Assembly: GCA_902477765.1 (NCBI GenBank)
Contig: CABSIM010000029.1
Coordinates: forward strand, 1-34,673
Direction: 5' to 3'
Origin: an uncultured Clostridiaceae bacterium
GTDB lineage: Bacteria; Bacillota; Clostridia; Lachnospirales; Lachnospiraceae
DNA length: 34,673 nt
The first letter of the stretch is position 1. The number at the start of each line of letters is the position of its first letter. This document shows, one piece after another, positions 7,883 through 15,895 of this stretch. Under the pieces are notes generated by a model, which saw only the letters and a list, made by a program, of their open reading frames with translations, was not told the DNA's origin and searched no databases. The translations under genes were made by a program, and so were the position numbers.

Positions 7883-8751
7883 TGCTGGAAAAATATGACT
7901 GGGAAGAAGAACGGTGTCCGTCCGGATGCCGTCCTGCGGGATATGGCGGAGAGATCCGTCCGGAAGGACAGGAAAAAGGCAGGACCCGGAGTCAGGAAGG
8001 CCCGGGACAGAATGTGCGGCAGGCCGTTGAGGCGTTTGACCGTCTGCTTTCCGCGGATGACAGGGACGGGGCAGCTCTTTGCCTGGAACAGTGGCTTGAC
8101 CGTTTCCGCAGGGAAGGAAACTGGTCCGGACAGGTGACCATCCTCAATGAGATGATGGGATTCTACCGGAATACGGGAGAAAAGGAGAAAGGCCTTAAGG
8201 CAGTGCAGGATGGCCTCCGGCTGGTTCGGGAACACCGTCTCGGGGAAACGGTCAGCGGCGGGACCACGTATGTGAATGCGGCAACCACGCTGAAAGCCTT
8301 CGGAAGAACGGCGGAAGCAATGCCGTATTACGAGCAGGCCTTCCGCGTGTACGGGCAGCTTCTGGACCGGAGGGACTACCGGTTTGGCGGCCTGTTCAAC
8401 AACATGGCCCTGGCCTGGGAAGAACTGGGAGAATACCGGAAGGCAGAGGCATACTGGAAACAGGCGCTGGAAATTCTGGAACGCCTGGTGCCGGGAAGCA
8501 TTCCCGAACTGGCCGTGACCTGGGTCAGTCTGGCCTGCCTCTATGAAAAATGGGAAAAGCCGGAGCTGGCGGATGAATGTCTTGTGAAGGCAGCCGGATA
8601 CTTCCATTCTCCGGATTCGGTCCACGACGGATACTATGCGTTCAACTGCAGAAAATGTGCGGACATATTCGGCCATTTCGGGTATTTCCGGATGCGCCGG
8701 GAACTTCTGAAAGAAGCTGAAAGAATTTACGGGGAGGGGCGGCCGGAATGA
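7882..8751 (+). CDS. Tetratricopeptide-repeat protein coupled to LysR and DUF4037 genes
   Basis: This 289-residue soluble protein has TPR-type helical repeats. Three clear ones contain NAATTLKAFGRTAEAMPYYE, NNMALAWEELGEYRKAEAYW and VSLACLYEKWEKPELADECL, spanning about residues 130-240, with a less regular helical region before them (QAVEAFDRLL...). TPR domains hold other proteins, so a scaffold or sensor role with the LysR or DUF4037 neighbour is likely but inferred. The first 45 residues are rich in Gly, Pro, Arg and Glu and look unstructured. An ATG at 7895 in another frame gives an alternative reading of the same stretch, so an early frameshift cannot be fully excluded. The gene starts inside the LysR stop and ends inside the DUF4037 start (ATGA at 8748). 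Confidence 0.82.
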   Translation: MLEKYDWEEERCPSGCRPAGYGGEIRPEGQEKGRTRSQEGPGQNVRQAVEAFDRLLSADDRDGAALCLEQWLDRFRREGNWSGQVTILNEMMGFYRNTGEKEKGLKAVQDGLRLVREHRLGETVSGGTTYVNAATTLKAFGRTAEAMPYYEQAFRVYGQLLDRRDYRFGGLFNNMALAWEELGEYRKAEAYWKQALEILERLVPGSIPELAVTWVSLACLYEKWEKPELADECLVKAAGYFHSPDSVHDGYYAFNCRKCADIFGHFGYFRMRRELLKEAERIYGEGRPE

Positions 8752-9668
8752 AAGGGCTGGAACTTTCTGAAAGATTTTTTGAAGAATACGGAAGACCCAT
8801 GCTCAGGGAGCAGTTCCCGGAATATGAAAATGTTATTGCTGCCGGACTTGCGGGAGAAGGATCCGACTGCTTCGGATATGATGATGAAATTTCCAGGGAC
8901 CATGATTTTGAGGCAGGATTCTGCCTCTGGATCCCCGATGCACTGGAACGGGAGCTGGAGTTCCGGCTGTCCCGTGCCTACGGAAAACTGCCGGAAGAAT
9001 TCATGGGAGTCCGGCGGGCCAGGCAGAGTCTCTGGGGAGGAAACCGCCGCGGCGTAATTCTCACCGGGGAATTTTACAGCAGATTCACCGGGCGGCCGGG
9101 GCTTCCTGAAAGTCCCGCAGAATGGCTGAACACGCCGGAATACAGTCTGGCCTGTGCCGTCAACGGCCGGGTCTTTTACGATCCCGCCGGGGAGTTCACA
9201 GCTGTGCGTGAGGAGCTTCAGAGAGGATATCCGGAAGATGTAAGAATCAAGAAGATCGCGGCCAGAGCGGCTCTGATGGCCCAGTCCGGCCAGTACAACT
9301 ATCCGCGGTGCACAAAGCGGGGAGAATACGGGGCAGCAGCCATGGCCCTTCATGAGTTTACGGAAAACGGTCTTTCCATGATCTTTCTTCTGAACCGGAA
9401 ATACATGCCGTATTACAAATGGGCTTTCCGGGCAGGAAAGGAACTGGAGAGTCTGACGGAGCAGGTGAGGAAGCTGGAGAGTCTGATCTGCGGGACGGCT
9501 GCGGATCCGCAGGTTGCAGTGGAAGAAATCTGCAGAGATGTCATCGGAGAAATGCGCCGTCAGGGACTGACAGACGGTTCCTGGGACTATCTGGAACCCC
9601 ATGCCATGGAGGCCATGGAGAGGATCCGGGACGGAAACCTCCGGAATATGCATGTAATGGAAGGATAA
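8748..9668 (+). CDS. DUF4037 protein with nucleotidyltransferase-like motif
   Basis: This 306-residue protein matches the DUF4037 family as I know it. Residues 33-55 contain GLAGEGSDCFGYDDEISRDH followed by DF. That resembles the nucleotidyltransferase pattern of a Gly-Ser turn followed by spaced acidic residues, as in minimal nucleotidyltransferases. A helical C-terminal half follows, with RAALMAQSGQYNYPR, YGAAAMALHEFTENGLSMIF and LNRKYMPYYKWAF. The substrate is unknown, and the family has no settled function that I know of. The ATG overlaps the TPR stop (ATGA), so LysR, TPR and DUF4037 proteins are made together. No terminator is obvious after the stop; the rpmE promoter follows within 40 nt. 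Confidence 0.82.
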   Translation: MKGLELSERFFEEYGRPMLREQFPEYENVIAAGLAGEGSDCFGYDDEISRDHDFEAGFCLWIPDALERELEFRLSRAYGKLPEEFMGVRRARQSLWGGNRRGVILTGEFYSRFTGRPGLPESPAEWLNTPEYSLACAVNGRVFYDPAGEFTAVREELQRGYPEDVRIKKIAARAALMAQSGQYNYPRCTKRGEYGAAAMALHEFTENGLSMIFLLNRKYMPYYKWAFRAGKELESLTEQVRKLESLICGTAADPQVAVEEICRDVIGEMRRQGLTDGSWDYLEPHAMEAMERIRDGNLRNMHVMEG

Positions 9669-9705
9669 AACCCAGAAAGGTACCGGAGAATTCCTGAAAA
9701 ACCTC

Positions 9706-9734
9706 TTGCATTAGAAAATATTCTATGATATACT
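9706..9734 (+). promoter_or_regulatory. Predicted sigma-A promoter of rpmE
   Basis: TTGCAT (9706-9711), a 17-nt spacer and TATACT (9729-9734) lie about 80 nt before the rpmE start. Confidence 0.75.
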
Positions 9735-9741
9735 TAAAAAG

Positions 9742-9790
9742 CTGTTCTATGGGAACAGGTATCAGTGATGAAACGTGACTGTCAGTCATG
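9742..9790 (+). promoter_or_regulatory. Structured 5' leader of rpmE (two hairpins)
   Basis: The leader starts with CTGTTC-TATGG-GAACAG (9742-9758, 6-bp stem) and continues with CGTGACT-GTC-AGTCATG (9774-9790, 7-bp stem with one G-U pair). An AGAGGTG ribosome site follows. Ribosomal protein leaders that bind their own product, including L31 leaders, are known in bacteria. Whether this is one is inference. Confidence 0.45.
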
Positions 9791-9816
9791 TACCATAAAA
9801 AGAAGAGGTGAAAATC

Positions 9817-10026
9817 ATGAAAGAGGGAATCCACCCAAATTACTATCAGGCCAAAGTCGTTTGCAACTGCGGTAATGAATTTGTAACTGGTTCTACCAAG
9901 AAGGACATTCACGTAGAAATCTGTTCCAAATGCCATTCATTCTATACCGGTCAGCAGAAGGCTGCTTCCGCTCGCGGACGTATTGAAATGTTCAACCGTA
10001 AGTATGGTATGAAAACAGACAAATAA
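9817..10026 (+). CDS. rpmE: 50S ribosomal protein L31, zinc-ribbon form
   Basis: L31 bridges the large and small subunits. The 69-residue protein begins MKEGIHPNYY, the canonical start of the family, and carries the zinc ligands C16, C18, C36 and C39 (VCNCGN and EICSKCHSFYTGQQ). It is therefore the zinc-dependent (C+) form rather than the zinc-free paralogue YtiA/RpmE2. The ATG at 9817 is chosen over a GTG at 9808 because AGAGGTG is correctly spaced (about 7 nt) and matches the family start. It has its own promoter and leader, and a terminator follows at 10041. Being followed by DUF1385, prmC and prfA is a conserved order in Firmicutes. Confidence 0.97.
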   Translation: MKEGIHPNYYQAKVVCNCGNEFVTGSTKKDIHVEICSKCHSFYTGQQKAASARGRIEMFNRKYGMKTDK

Positions 10027-10040
10027 GGTTTGATTAAGCA

Positions 10041-10083
10041 AGGTTGAGCTTTTGGAGCATTCTGAAAACTCAGCCTTTTTTTC
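10041..10083 (+). terminator. Rho-independent terminator after rpmE
   Basis: GGTTGAG-C-TTTT pairs with AAAA-CTCAGCC and is followed by a run of seven T. Some read-through may feed the DUF1385-prmC-prfA genes, for which no separate strong promoter was seen. Confidence 0.85.
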
Positions 10084-10223
10084 ATATTACGGAAAAGATC
10101 CCGTTTTCGGAAAACGGCAGAGCTTTTCCGGAAGGCAATGACCTGCCCGGAACCCGCAGCTGTGCGCAGATGGTCCGGAAGGATCCGAAACGGTTCCGGA
10201 AGCAGGATACAGGAGGAAAAACA

Positions 10224-11204
10224 TTGAAGTATTCCGGCATCGGAGGACAGGCGGTCCTGGAAGGCATCATGATGAAAAACAAAGACAGCTACGCAACGGC
10301 TGTCAGAAAGCCCGACGGAACCATTACTGTAAAAAAAGACACCTATGTGAGTCTGACTGAAAAAGTGAAATTTTTTGCGCTGCCGTTTGTCCGGGGCATT
10401 TTCAGCTTTGCGGATTCCATGATTCTGGGTATGCGTACCCTGACATGGTCCGCCAGTTTTTTTGAAGATGATGAAGAAGAGGAAGAACCCGGAAAGATAG
10501 AAGCATTTCTGATCCGTATTTTCGGGGAAAAGCTGGAAGAGGTGCTGATGTCCGCGGTCATGGTATTTTCCGTTCTGATGGCAGTGGGGATTTTTATGGT
10601 TCTTCCGCTTCTGATTGCGGGCATTTTCAGGAAGTTCGTGGCATCAGAAACGGTCATGGCGATTCTGGAAGGCCTGATCCGGATCTGTATTTTTATCGGA
10701 TATATCAAAATCATTTCCAGAATGCCGGATATCCGCAGAACATTCATGTACCACGGCTCGGAACATAAATGCATCAACTGTCTGGAGAGCGGACTGGTTT
10801 TAAACGTGGAGAATGTGAGAAAAAGCTCCAAGGAACATAAACGGTGCGGAACCAGTTTCCTGCTGTTTGTCATGGTCATCAGCATTCTGTTTTTCATGGT
10901 CATCCGTGTGGAGACGGTCTGGCTGAGGATCCTCAGCAGGATTCTTCTGGTGCCGGTGATCGCCGGAGTTTCCTATGAAGTGCTTCGTCTGGCCGGACGC
11001 AGCAATTCGAAAATCATGGATCTGGTGAGCAGACCCGGCATGTGGATGCAGGGACTGACCACAAAAGAGCCGGATGATTCCATGATTGAAGTAGCCATTG
11101 CGGCAGTGGAAGAGGTGTTTGACTGGAGGGCATATCTGGAAGAAAACTTTCCGGAGACGTATCCGGCCGGCTCTCTGTCCGGAAATCAGGAGAAAACGGA
11201 ATGA
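10224..11204 (+). CDS. DUF1385 (YqhQ-like) integral membrane protein, TTG start
   Basis: This 326-residue membrane protein has four or five hydrophobic stretches, among them VLMSAVMVFSVLMAVGIFMV and SFLLFVMVISILFFMVI. It carries the family hallmarks GGQAVLEGIMMK at the N-terminus and YHGSEHKCINCLE in the middle (His, Glu and Cys residues in a possible metal site). The function of DUF1385 is not established. The start is a TTG at 10224 preceded by AGGAGG 7 nt upstream. The frame is open as far as 10044, but that extension would cross the rpmE terminator. Its stop overlaps the prmC ATG (ATGA at 11201). The link to prmC and prfA is conserved across Clostridia. Confidence 0.88.
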   Translation: MKYSGIGGQAVLEGIMMKNKDSYATAVRKPDGTITVKKDTYVSLTEKVKFFALPFVRGIFSFADSMILGMRTLTWSASFFEDDEEEEEPGKIEAFLIRIFGEKLEEVLMSAVMVFSVLMAVGIFMVLPLLIAGIFRKFVASETVMAILEGLIRICIFIGYIKIISRMPDIRRTFMYHGSEHKCINCLESGLVLNVENVRKSSKEHKRCGTSFLLFVMVISILFFMVIRVETVWLRILSRILLVPVIAGVSYEVLRLAGRSNSKIMDLVSRPGMWMQGLTTKEPDDSMIEVAIAAVEEVFDWRAYLEENFPETYPAGSLSGNQEKTE

Positions 11205-12136
11205 CGGACGGAACACAGGAAAACAGAACGGACAGGAAGCAGGCAGGGAAGACCTGGAGACAGATCCTGGAAGACGGAAAAAGGACACTGAAAGAATCAG
11301 GCATTGCAGAGTACGATCTGGATGCCTGGTATCTGTTTGAAAAGGCATTTCATATGGATAAGGCCCGGTTTCTTATGGATGCGTCCGGAAAGGCGGAACC
11401 GGCAGAGGCGGAACTGGAGGAATATGAAGCCATGCTGAAAAAACGCGCTTCCCGGATGCCGCTGCAGCATATTCTGGGAAGTCAGGAATTCATGGGCATG
11501 GAATTCAGAGTCAGCTGCCATGTGCTGATTCCCAGACAGGATACGGAAACCCTGGTGGAAACTGTGCTTCAGGAAAACAGGGACCGGGACAAAGAGGTGC
11601 TGGACATGTGCACGGGCTCCGGCTGCATTGCCGTGAGTCTGGCAGCCCTGGGAAAATACAGGCATGTGGACGCCGCGGACATTTCGGAAGAAGCCCTTCT
11701 GGTGGCGGAAGAAAACGGAAAGCAGCTTCCGGAAAATCAGAGGGTGAGATTCCGCAGAAGCGATCTGTTTTCCGCGTTTCTGCCGGAAGAAACCTATGAC
11801 ATTATTGTATCCAATCCGCCCTACATTCCCACGTCTGTCATAGACGGACTGGAACCGGAGGTACGGGATTTCGAACCGAGAAGAGCCCTGGACGGCGAGG
11901 AGGACGGACTTCTGTTCTACCGCCGCCTGGCAGAGGAAAGTACAGGGCATCTCCGGGACGGGGGCCGCATCTACATGGAAATCGGGTATGATCAGGGAGA
12001 AGAGGTCTCCCGGATTTTCGCCGGCAGGGGGTTTGACCATATCAGGGTGATTCAGGATCTGACAGGAAAAGACAGGGTCGTCTGCGGAACGTGGCATTCC
12101 CGGCAGACGTCAGGTGAAAAAAGACAGGAGGTTTAA
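11201..12136 (+). CDS. prmC: Peptide chain release factor N5-glutamine methyltransferase
   Basis: PrmC (HemK) methylates the glutamine of the GGQ motif in release factors, using S-adenosylmethionine, and so speeds peptide release. The 311-residue protein has an N-terminal helical domain and LIPRQDTE at residues 109-116. The SAM-binding motif VLDMCTGSGCIAV starts near 133, and the catalytic NPPY is at 205-208 in IIVSNPPYIP. It overlaps the DUF1385 stop by ATGA and ends one base before the prfA ATG, so enzyme and substrate are made from the same message. The N-terminus is a little long and Lys/Arg-rich (about 15 residues before the first helix). The call is firm. Confidence 0.96.
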   Translation: MTDGTQENRTDRKQAGKTWRQILEDGKRTLKESGIAEYDLDAWYLFEKAFHMDKARFLMDASGKAEPAEAELEEYEAMLKKRASRMPLQHILGSQEFMGMEFRVSCHVLIPRQDTETLVETVLQENRDRDKEVLDMCTGSGCIAVSLAALGKYRHVDAADISEEALLVAEENGKQLPENQRVRFRRSDLFSAFLPEETYDIIVSNPPYIPTSVIDGLEPEVRDFEPRRALDGEEDGLLFYRRLAEESTGHLRDGGRIYMEIGYDQGEEVSRIFAGRGFDHIRVIQDLTGKDRVVCGTWHSRQTSGEKRQEV

Positions 12137-12137
12137 A

Positions 12138-13214
12138 ATGTTTGACCGTTTGGATGACATTGTAAAACATTACGAGGAGCTGATGCTGGAACTGAACAAT
12201 CCGTCTGTGACAGAAGACCAGAGAAGATTCCGTAAACTTATGAAGGAACAGTCTGATCTGACTCCTCTTGTGGAAACATATACAGAATACAAGAAAATGA
12301 AGCAGAACGTCGAAGACAGCCTGACGTTTCTGGAAGAAGAGAACGATGAGGAAATGCGGGAACTGGCCAAGGAAGAACTTTCCGAGAGCAGGAAGAAAAT
12401 CGAGGAACTGGAACAGAAGCTGAAGGTCCTGCTGCTTCCCAAGGATCCCAACGATGACAAAAACGTAATCGTGGAAATCCGTGCCGGCGCCGGCGGAGAC
12501 GAAGCTGCACTGTTTGCGTCGGAGCTTTACCGGATGTATGTCCATTATGCGGAACGCCAGAGATGGAAAGTGGAACTGATCAACGTCAGTGAAAGCGGCA
12601 TCGGCGGCATGAAGGAAGTGGAATTCATGATCAACGGACAGGGGGCATATTCCAAGCTGAAGTACGAAAGCGGCGTCCACCGTGTGCAGAGAGTGCCGGA
12701 AACAGAATCCGGCGGAAGAATTCACACGTCCACAGCCACGGTTGCCATCATGCCGGAAGCAGAGGAAGTGGATGTGGTCATTGATGACAAGGACGTGCGG
12801 ATCGATGTGATGCGTGCATCCGGAAACGGCGGACAGTGTGTCAACACCACAGACTCGGCAGTCCGTCTGACCCATATTCCCACGGGAATCGTAATTTACA
12901 GCCAGACAGAGAAATCACAGCTTCAGAATAAGGAAAAAGCATTCCGGCTTCTGCGCTCCAAATTATATGACATGGAAATGGAAAAACGTCAGAACGAAGA
13001 GGCGGAAGCACGGCGCAGCCAGATCGGAACCGGGGACCGTTCCGAAAAGATCCGTACCTACAACTTCCCCCAGGGACGCGTGACAGAGCACAGGATCAAG
13101 CTGACCCTTTATAAAATCGACTCTGTCATGGACGGGGATCTGGACGAACTGATTGACAGCCTGATTGCTGCGGATCAGGCGGCAAAGCTGGCAAAAATGA
13201 ACGAAGAATTATAA
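12138..13214 (+). CDS. prfA: Peptide chain release factor 1
   Basis: RF1 reads UAA and UAG and triggers hydrolysis of peptidyl-tRNA. The 358-residue protein has the RF1-type P-x-T tripeptide, here PET (residues 187-189), and the universal GGQ at 231-233, the methylation target of PrmC. The acidic RAGAGGDEA segment lies at 115-123. The ATG at 12138 has AGGAGG 6 nt upstream. A GTG at 12114 would run through that site and is not used. The gene starts one base after the prmC stop. Confidence 0.98.
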   Translation: MFDRLDDIVKHYEELMLELNNPSVTEDQRRFRKLMKEQSDLTPLVETYTEYKKMKQNVEDSLTFLEEENDEEMRELAKEELSESRKKIEELEQKLKVLLLPKDPNDDKNVIVEIRAGAGGDEAALFASELYRMYVHYAERQRWKVELINVSESGIGGMKEVEFMINGQGAYSKLKYESGVHRVQRVPETESGGRIHTSTATVAIMPEAEEVDVVIDDKDVRIDVMRASGNGGQCVNTTDSAVRLTHIPTGIVIYSQTEKSQLQNKEKAFRLLRSKLYDMEMEKRQNEEAEARRSQIGTGDRSEKIRTYNFPQGRVTEHRIKLTLYKIDSVMDGDLDELIDSLIAADQAAKLAKMNEEL

Positions 13215-13253
13215 TTCCGGCGAAATCCCGGATGCCGGGGAGGAAAGCCGCAT

Positions 13254-13616
13254 ATGGATACAGAATTTTACAGACGCGTGGGAATCGTATGCCGCAGGAT
13301 TCCCCGGGGGAAGGTGGCGACTTACGGACAGATCGCCCTTCTCTGCGGGAAACCGGGAAATTCCAGACAGGTGGGGTTCGCTCTGCGGAATCATCTGGCA
13401 GGAGAAGTACCGGCTCACCGGGTGGTCAGTTCCCGGGGCATTCTGAGCGGCGCATTTCATTTTGAAACCTGCGACCTTCAGAAAATCCTGCTGACGGAAG
13501 AGGGGGTCACCGTGCTGTGGACTCCCGGAGGATGGCAGACGGATCTCAAAAAGTTCGGATGGAAAAATACAATGGAAGAGGCATTGGAACTGAAGCAGGA
13601 GTTTGAAAAGACATGA
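13254..13616 (+). CDS. Alkyltransferase-like (ATL) protein of the MGMT family, active-site Cys replaced by Ala
   Basis: ATL proteins bind O6-alkylguanine in DNA without removing the alkyl group and hand the lesion to nucleotide excision repair. This 120-residue protein has the MGMT DNA-binding domain: VATYGQIALLCG (residues 21-32), RQVGFALRNH with the helix-turn-helix Arg, and the active-site loop as PAHRV (53-57), where repair-active members have PCHRV. A54 thus rules out self-alkylation. Thermus TTHA1564 is a known Ala-type ATL. The C-terminal 40 residues are extended and end in a helical tail. GGAGG lies about 10 nt before the ATG. The stop overlaps the next gene (ATGATG at 13613). The excision-repair gene uvrA is in the same window but 19 kb away. 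Confidence 0.88.
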   Translation: MDTEFYRRVGIVCRRIPRGKVATYGQIALLCGKPGNSRQVGFALRNHLAGEVPAHRVVSSRGILSGAFHFETCDLQKILLTEEGVTVLWTPGGWQTDLKKFGWKNTMEEALELKQEFEKT

Positions 13617-14110
13617 TGAAAAAATTATATCTGATCGGAGGAACCATGGGGGTCGGCAAGACCGCGGTGGGCCAGACGCTGAAAAGAAAACTGCCGGACA
13701 GTGTGTTCCTTGACGGAGACTGGTGCTGGGACATGCATCCGTTCCGGGTAACAGAGCACGCGAAGATCATGGTAATGGACAATATCTGCTATCTTCTGAA
13801 AAACTTTCTCCGGAGCCCGGATTATAAATCTGTGATCTTTTCCTGGGTGATGCATGAACAGGGAATTATCGATGAAATTGTGGAAAGAACCGCTGCATGG
13901 GACGTGGAAGTGGTGAAACTCTCTCTGGTCTGCAGGGAAGATGTGCTGCGGGCGCGCCTTCAGAGGGATATTGATGCGGGAATCCGGGAGCCGGATATCC
14001 TGGAGCGCAGCCTGGTCCGTCTCCCGTTTTACAGACATCTGGATACCATAAAGATTGATGTCTCCGATATGACTGTCGGAGAAGCTGCAGAATTTATCAG
14101 CAGAATGTAG
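13613..14110 (+). CDS. P-loop nucleotide kinase-like protein
   Basis: The 165-residue protein starts MMKKLYLIGGTMGVGKTAVG, with a Walker A motif (GGTMGVGKT, residues 9-17). A kinase-like FLDGDWCWDMHPF follows, where adenylate- and shikimate-kinase-like folds place a substrate-binding acidic residue. A later RARLQRDIDAGIREP segment looks like an Arg-rich lid. It resembles AAA_33-type small kinases. The substrate is unknown. The first ATG overlaps the ATL stop, and a second ATG directly follows, so it is translated with the ATL gene. It ends the block that began with DUF1385 and is followed by a strong convergent hairpin. Confidence 0.78.
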   Translation: MMKKLYLIGGTMGVGKTAVGQTLKRKLPDSVFLDGDWCWDMHPFRVTEHAKIMVMDNICYLLKNFLRSPDYKSVIFSWVMHEQGIIDEIVERTAAWDVEVVKLSLVCREDVLRARLQRDIDAGIREPDILERSLVRLPFYRHLDTIKIDVSDMTVGEAAEFISRM

Positions 14111-14219
14111 GAGAAACGGGCAGAGGATTCTTTGGCGGAAAGAAAAACCGGGGACAGGATTGCCGGAAGGAAAACACAGGAAAGTATAAAAGACAGCGGC
14201 GGCAGAACAGAAACAGAAA

Positions 14220-14269
14220 ATACCCCGGCAGGATGCACGGAAACGGACCATGCCATCCTGCCGGGGTAT
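14220..14269. terminator. Convergent terminator between the kinase and MATE genes
   Basis: A perfect 16-bp inverted repeat (ATACCCCGGCAGGATG and its complement, 18-nt loop) lies between two converging genes. The minus-strand side is followed by T-rich sequence (TATTTTCTGTTTC), so it works best for the MATE gene. The plus-strand tail is T-poor. From 14111 to 14219 I saw no other feature. Confidence 0.8.
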
Positions 14270-14308
14270 TCTGCATTCCGTGAGGTCAGGATATTCCGGA
14301 AAAGAAAG

Positions 14309-15640
14309 TTACAGGACAAACCTCTGCCATTTTCCGCTGCGGTAGCGGATGATGAAGCAGACCGCCCGCACCAGCCAGTCGATGGTCATGGCCACCCAGA
14401 CGCCGAAGACACCCATATGGAGGACTGTTCCCAGAAGGATGCTGAAGCCGAAACGGAAAATCCACATGGATAAAACAGAAAGGATCATGGTAACCTTTAC
14501 ATCAGCGGCAGCCCGGAGCGTATTGGGAAGTGTAAAGGAAAACGGCCATATGGTGACGACACAGGCAGAATGCCAGAGGAGAATCTGCACGGCATAGCCG
14601 CTGGCTTCCTCAGACAGTCCGTATATGGCCAGCACACCGGGAATGGCCAGCACCACCAGAATGTTCATGACGATCAGGCTGACATAGTCCAGGATCATCA
14701 GGCAGCGGGTATAGTATTTCACCTGGCCGAAATCTCCGGCACCGACACACTGGGCCGAAACCGTAAGAAGCGCAAATCCGATGGACATGCCGGGAAGGAC
14801 GGCAAACGTCGCCACATTGTTGCAGACGGCATTGGCTGCAAGAGATGCGGTTCCGTATCCGGCCACCAGGCTGAGCACCACGATCTTTCCCAGCTGGAAC
14901 ATGCTGTTTTCCAGCCCGTTGGGAATTCCGATGTACAGGATTTTTCTGAGAAGAGCCCCGTCGATCCGGAACGGATAGGGATGGGGCAGATGAAGAAGGT
15001 GTTTCTGATTATTGAGAAGGCACATCATGACGATGCAGGCCACACCCCTGGAAACCAGGGTGGGAATGGCAACGCCTTCCACTCCCCGGCGGAACACAAA
15101 GATCAGAAGGGCATTTCCGCATACATTGATGGAATTCATCAGCAGGGAAGTGTTCATGGCCACTCTGGAGTTGCCCATGGAGCGGAAAATGGCGGCTCCC
15201 GCATTATACAGGGCGATCAGGGGAATGGATGCGGAGACGATCAGAAGATATACGTTGGAATTGTACATCACATCTGCTTCGATTTTTCCGAAAATGCCAT
15301 GAAGAATCAGGTCTTTTCCCAGATAGCAGAGAGCCATGATGATGACGGAAAAGATCAGGGTGAAGTTGATGAGCTGGGCCGCAGCCCGGCATCCGTTTTC
15401 CGGGTCTTTTTTTCCTATGTACTGCCCGGCAATGACAGCGCCTCCGGTGGCCAGGGCAGTGAAAATATTGATAATCAGAAGCATGACGGTGTCCACCAGG
15501 GATACGCCGGACACTGCGGCTTCCCCCACCCGGGCCACCATAATGGAATCGGCCAGGCCCACAAAGGCCTGAAGAAACTGGTCAATGATCAGAGGAATGA
15601 TAAGTTTTGCAAGGGATTTTCTGTCAAACATTCTCTCCAA
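14309..15640 (-). CDS. MATE-family multidrug/cation exporter
   Basis: MATE transporters export drugs or metabolites in exchange for Na+ or H+. The 443-residue protein has twelve hydrophobic spans in two related halves. It starts with LAKLIIPLIIDQFLQAFVGLADSIMV and GEAAVSGVSLVDTVM, typical of the first two helices. The second half opens with ILYIGIPNGLENSMFQLGKIV. The start is uncertain: TTG at 15640 lies 10 nt after AAGGAGG, while the ATG at 15631 is only 3 nt after a GGAG. A candidate promoter TTGCCA-N17-TAAAAC lies at 15695-15723 on the minus strand. It is monocistronic, between convergent and divergent neighbours. The substrate cannot be told. Confidence 0.92.
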   Translation of the reverse strand: MERMFDRKSLAKLIIPLIIDQFLQAFVGLADSIMVARVGEAAVSGVSLVDTVMLLIINIFTALATGGAVIAGQYIGKKDPENGCRAAAQLINFTLIFSVIIMALCYLGKDLILHGIFGKIEADVMYNSNVYLLIVSASIPLIALYNAGAAIFRSMGNSRVAMNTSLLMNSINVCGNALLIFVFRRGVEGVAIPTLVSRGVACIVMMCLLNNQKHLLHLPHPYPFRIDGALLRKILYIGIPNGLENSMFQLGKIVVLSLVAGYGTASLAANAVCNNVATFAVLPGMSIGFALLTVSAQCVGAGDFGQVKYYTRCLMILDYVSLIVMNILVVLAIPGVLAIYGLSEEASGYAVQILLWHSACVVTIWPFSFTLPNTLRAAADVKVTMILSVLSMWIFRFGFSILLGTVLHMGVFGVWVAMTIDWLVRAVCFIIRYRSGKWQRFVL

Positions 15641-15694
15641 CGGAAATGCGCCTCCTTCGTAAAAATATCCGGGTCTTCTTTATGCATGTTTTTA

Positions 15695-15723
15695 GTTTTA
15701 GCACAATCGGAACCGGTTGGCAA
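15695..15723 (-). promoter_or_regulatory. Candidate promoter of the MATE gene
   Basis: On the minus strand TTGCCA, a 17-nt spacer and TAAAAC lie about 55 nt before the start. The -35 is good and the -10 poor. Confidence 0.35.
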
Positions 15724-15798
15724 TGAAAACTTTCCCGGTCCTGTCCGGAAGTTAAAGAAATTCTAAAGATTCCATCATATGTTTGTAAGTTCCGCCCT

Positions 15799-15826
15799 TT
15801 GCAAATCCTCGGGTTTATGCTATAAT
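15799..15826 (+). promoter_or_regulatory. Predicted sigma-A promoter of rfbA
   Basis: TTGCAA (15799-15804), a 16-nt spacer and a perfect TATAAT (15821-15826) lie 70 nt before the rfbA start. Confidence 0.75.
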
Positions 15827-15895
15827 GGCGGCATATAAGGGATACTGCGCCCTGCGGACAGAACGCAGAAAAAATACCCGAGAGAAGGAGATGCA

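Noticed and set aside
10118..10200. Superficial likeness to cobalamin-riboswitch boxes (CTGCCCGGAACCCGCAGCTG)
   Set aside because: No GCCACTG box and no cobalamin-linked gene follows; only partial word matches.
10044..10223. Upstream extension of the DUF1385 frame by 60 codons
   Set aside because: It would begin inside the rpmE terminator, while AGGAGG is well placed before the TTG at 10224.
14570..15766. 398-codon plus-strand frame across the MATE gene
   Set aside because: The product is Gly/His/Gln-rich without hydrophobic order, while the minus strand is a clear MATE transporter; shadow.
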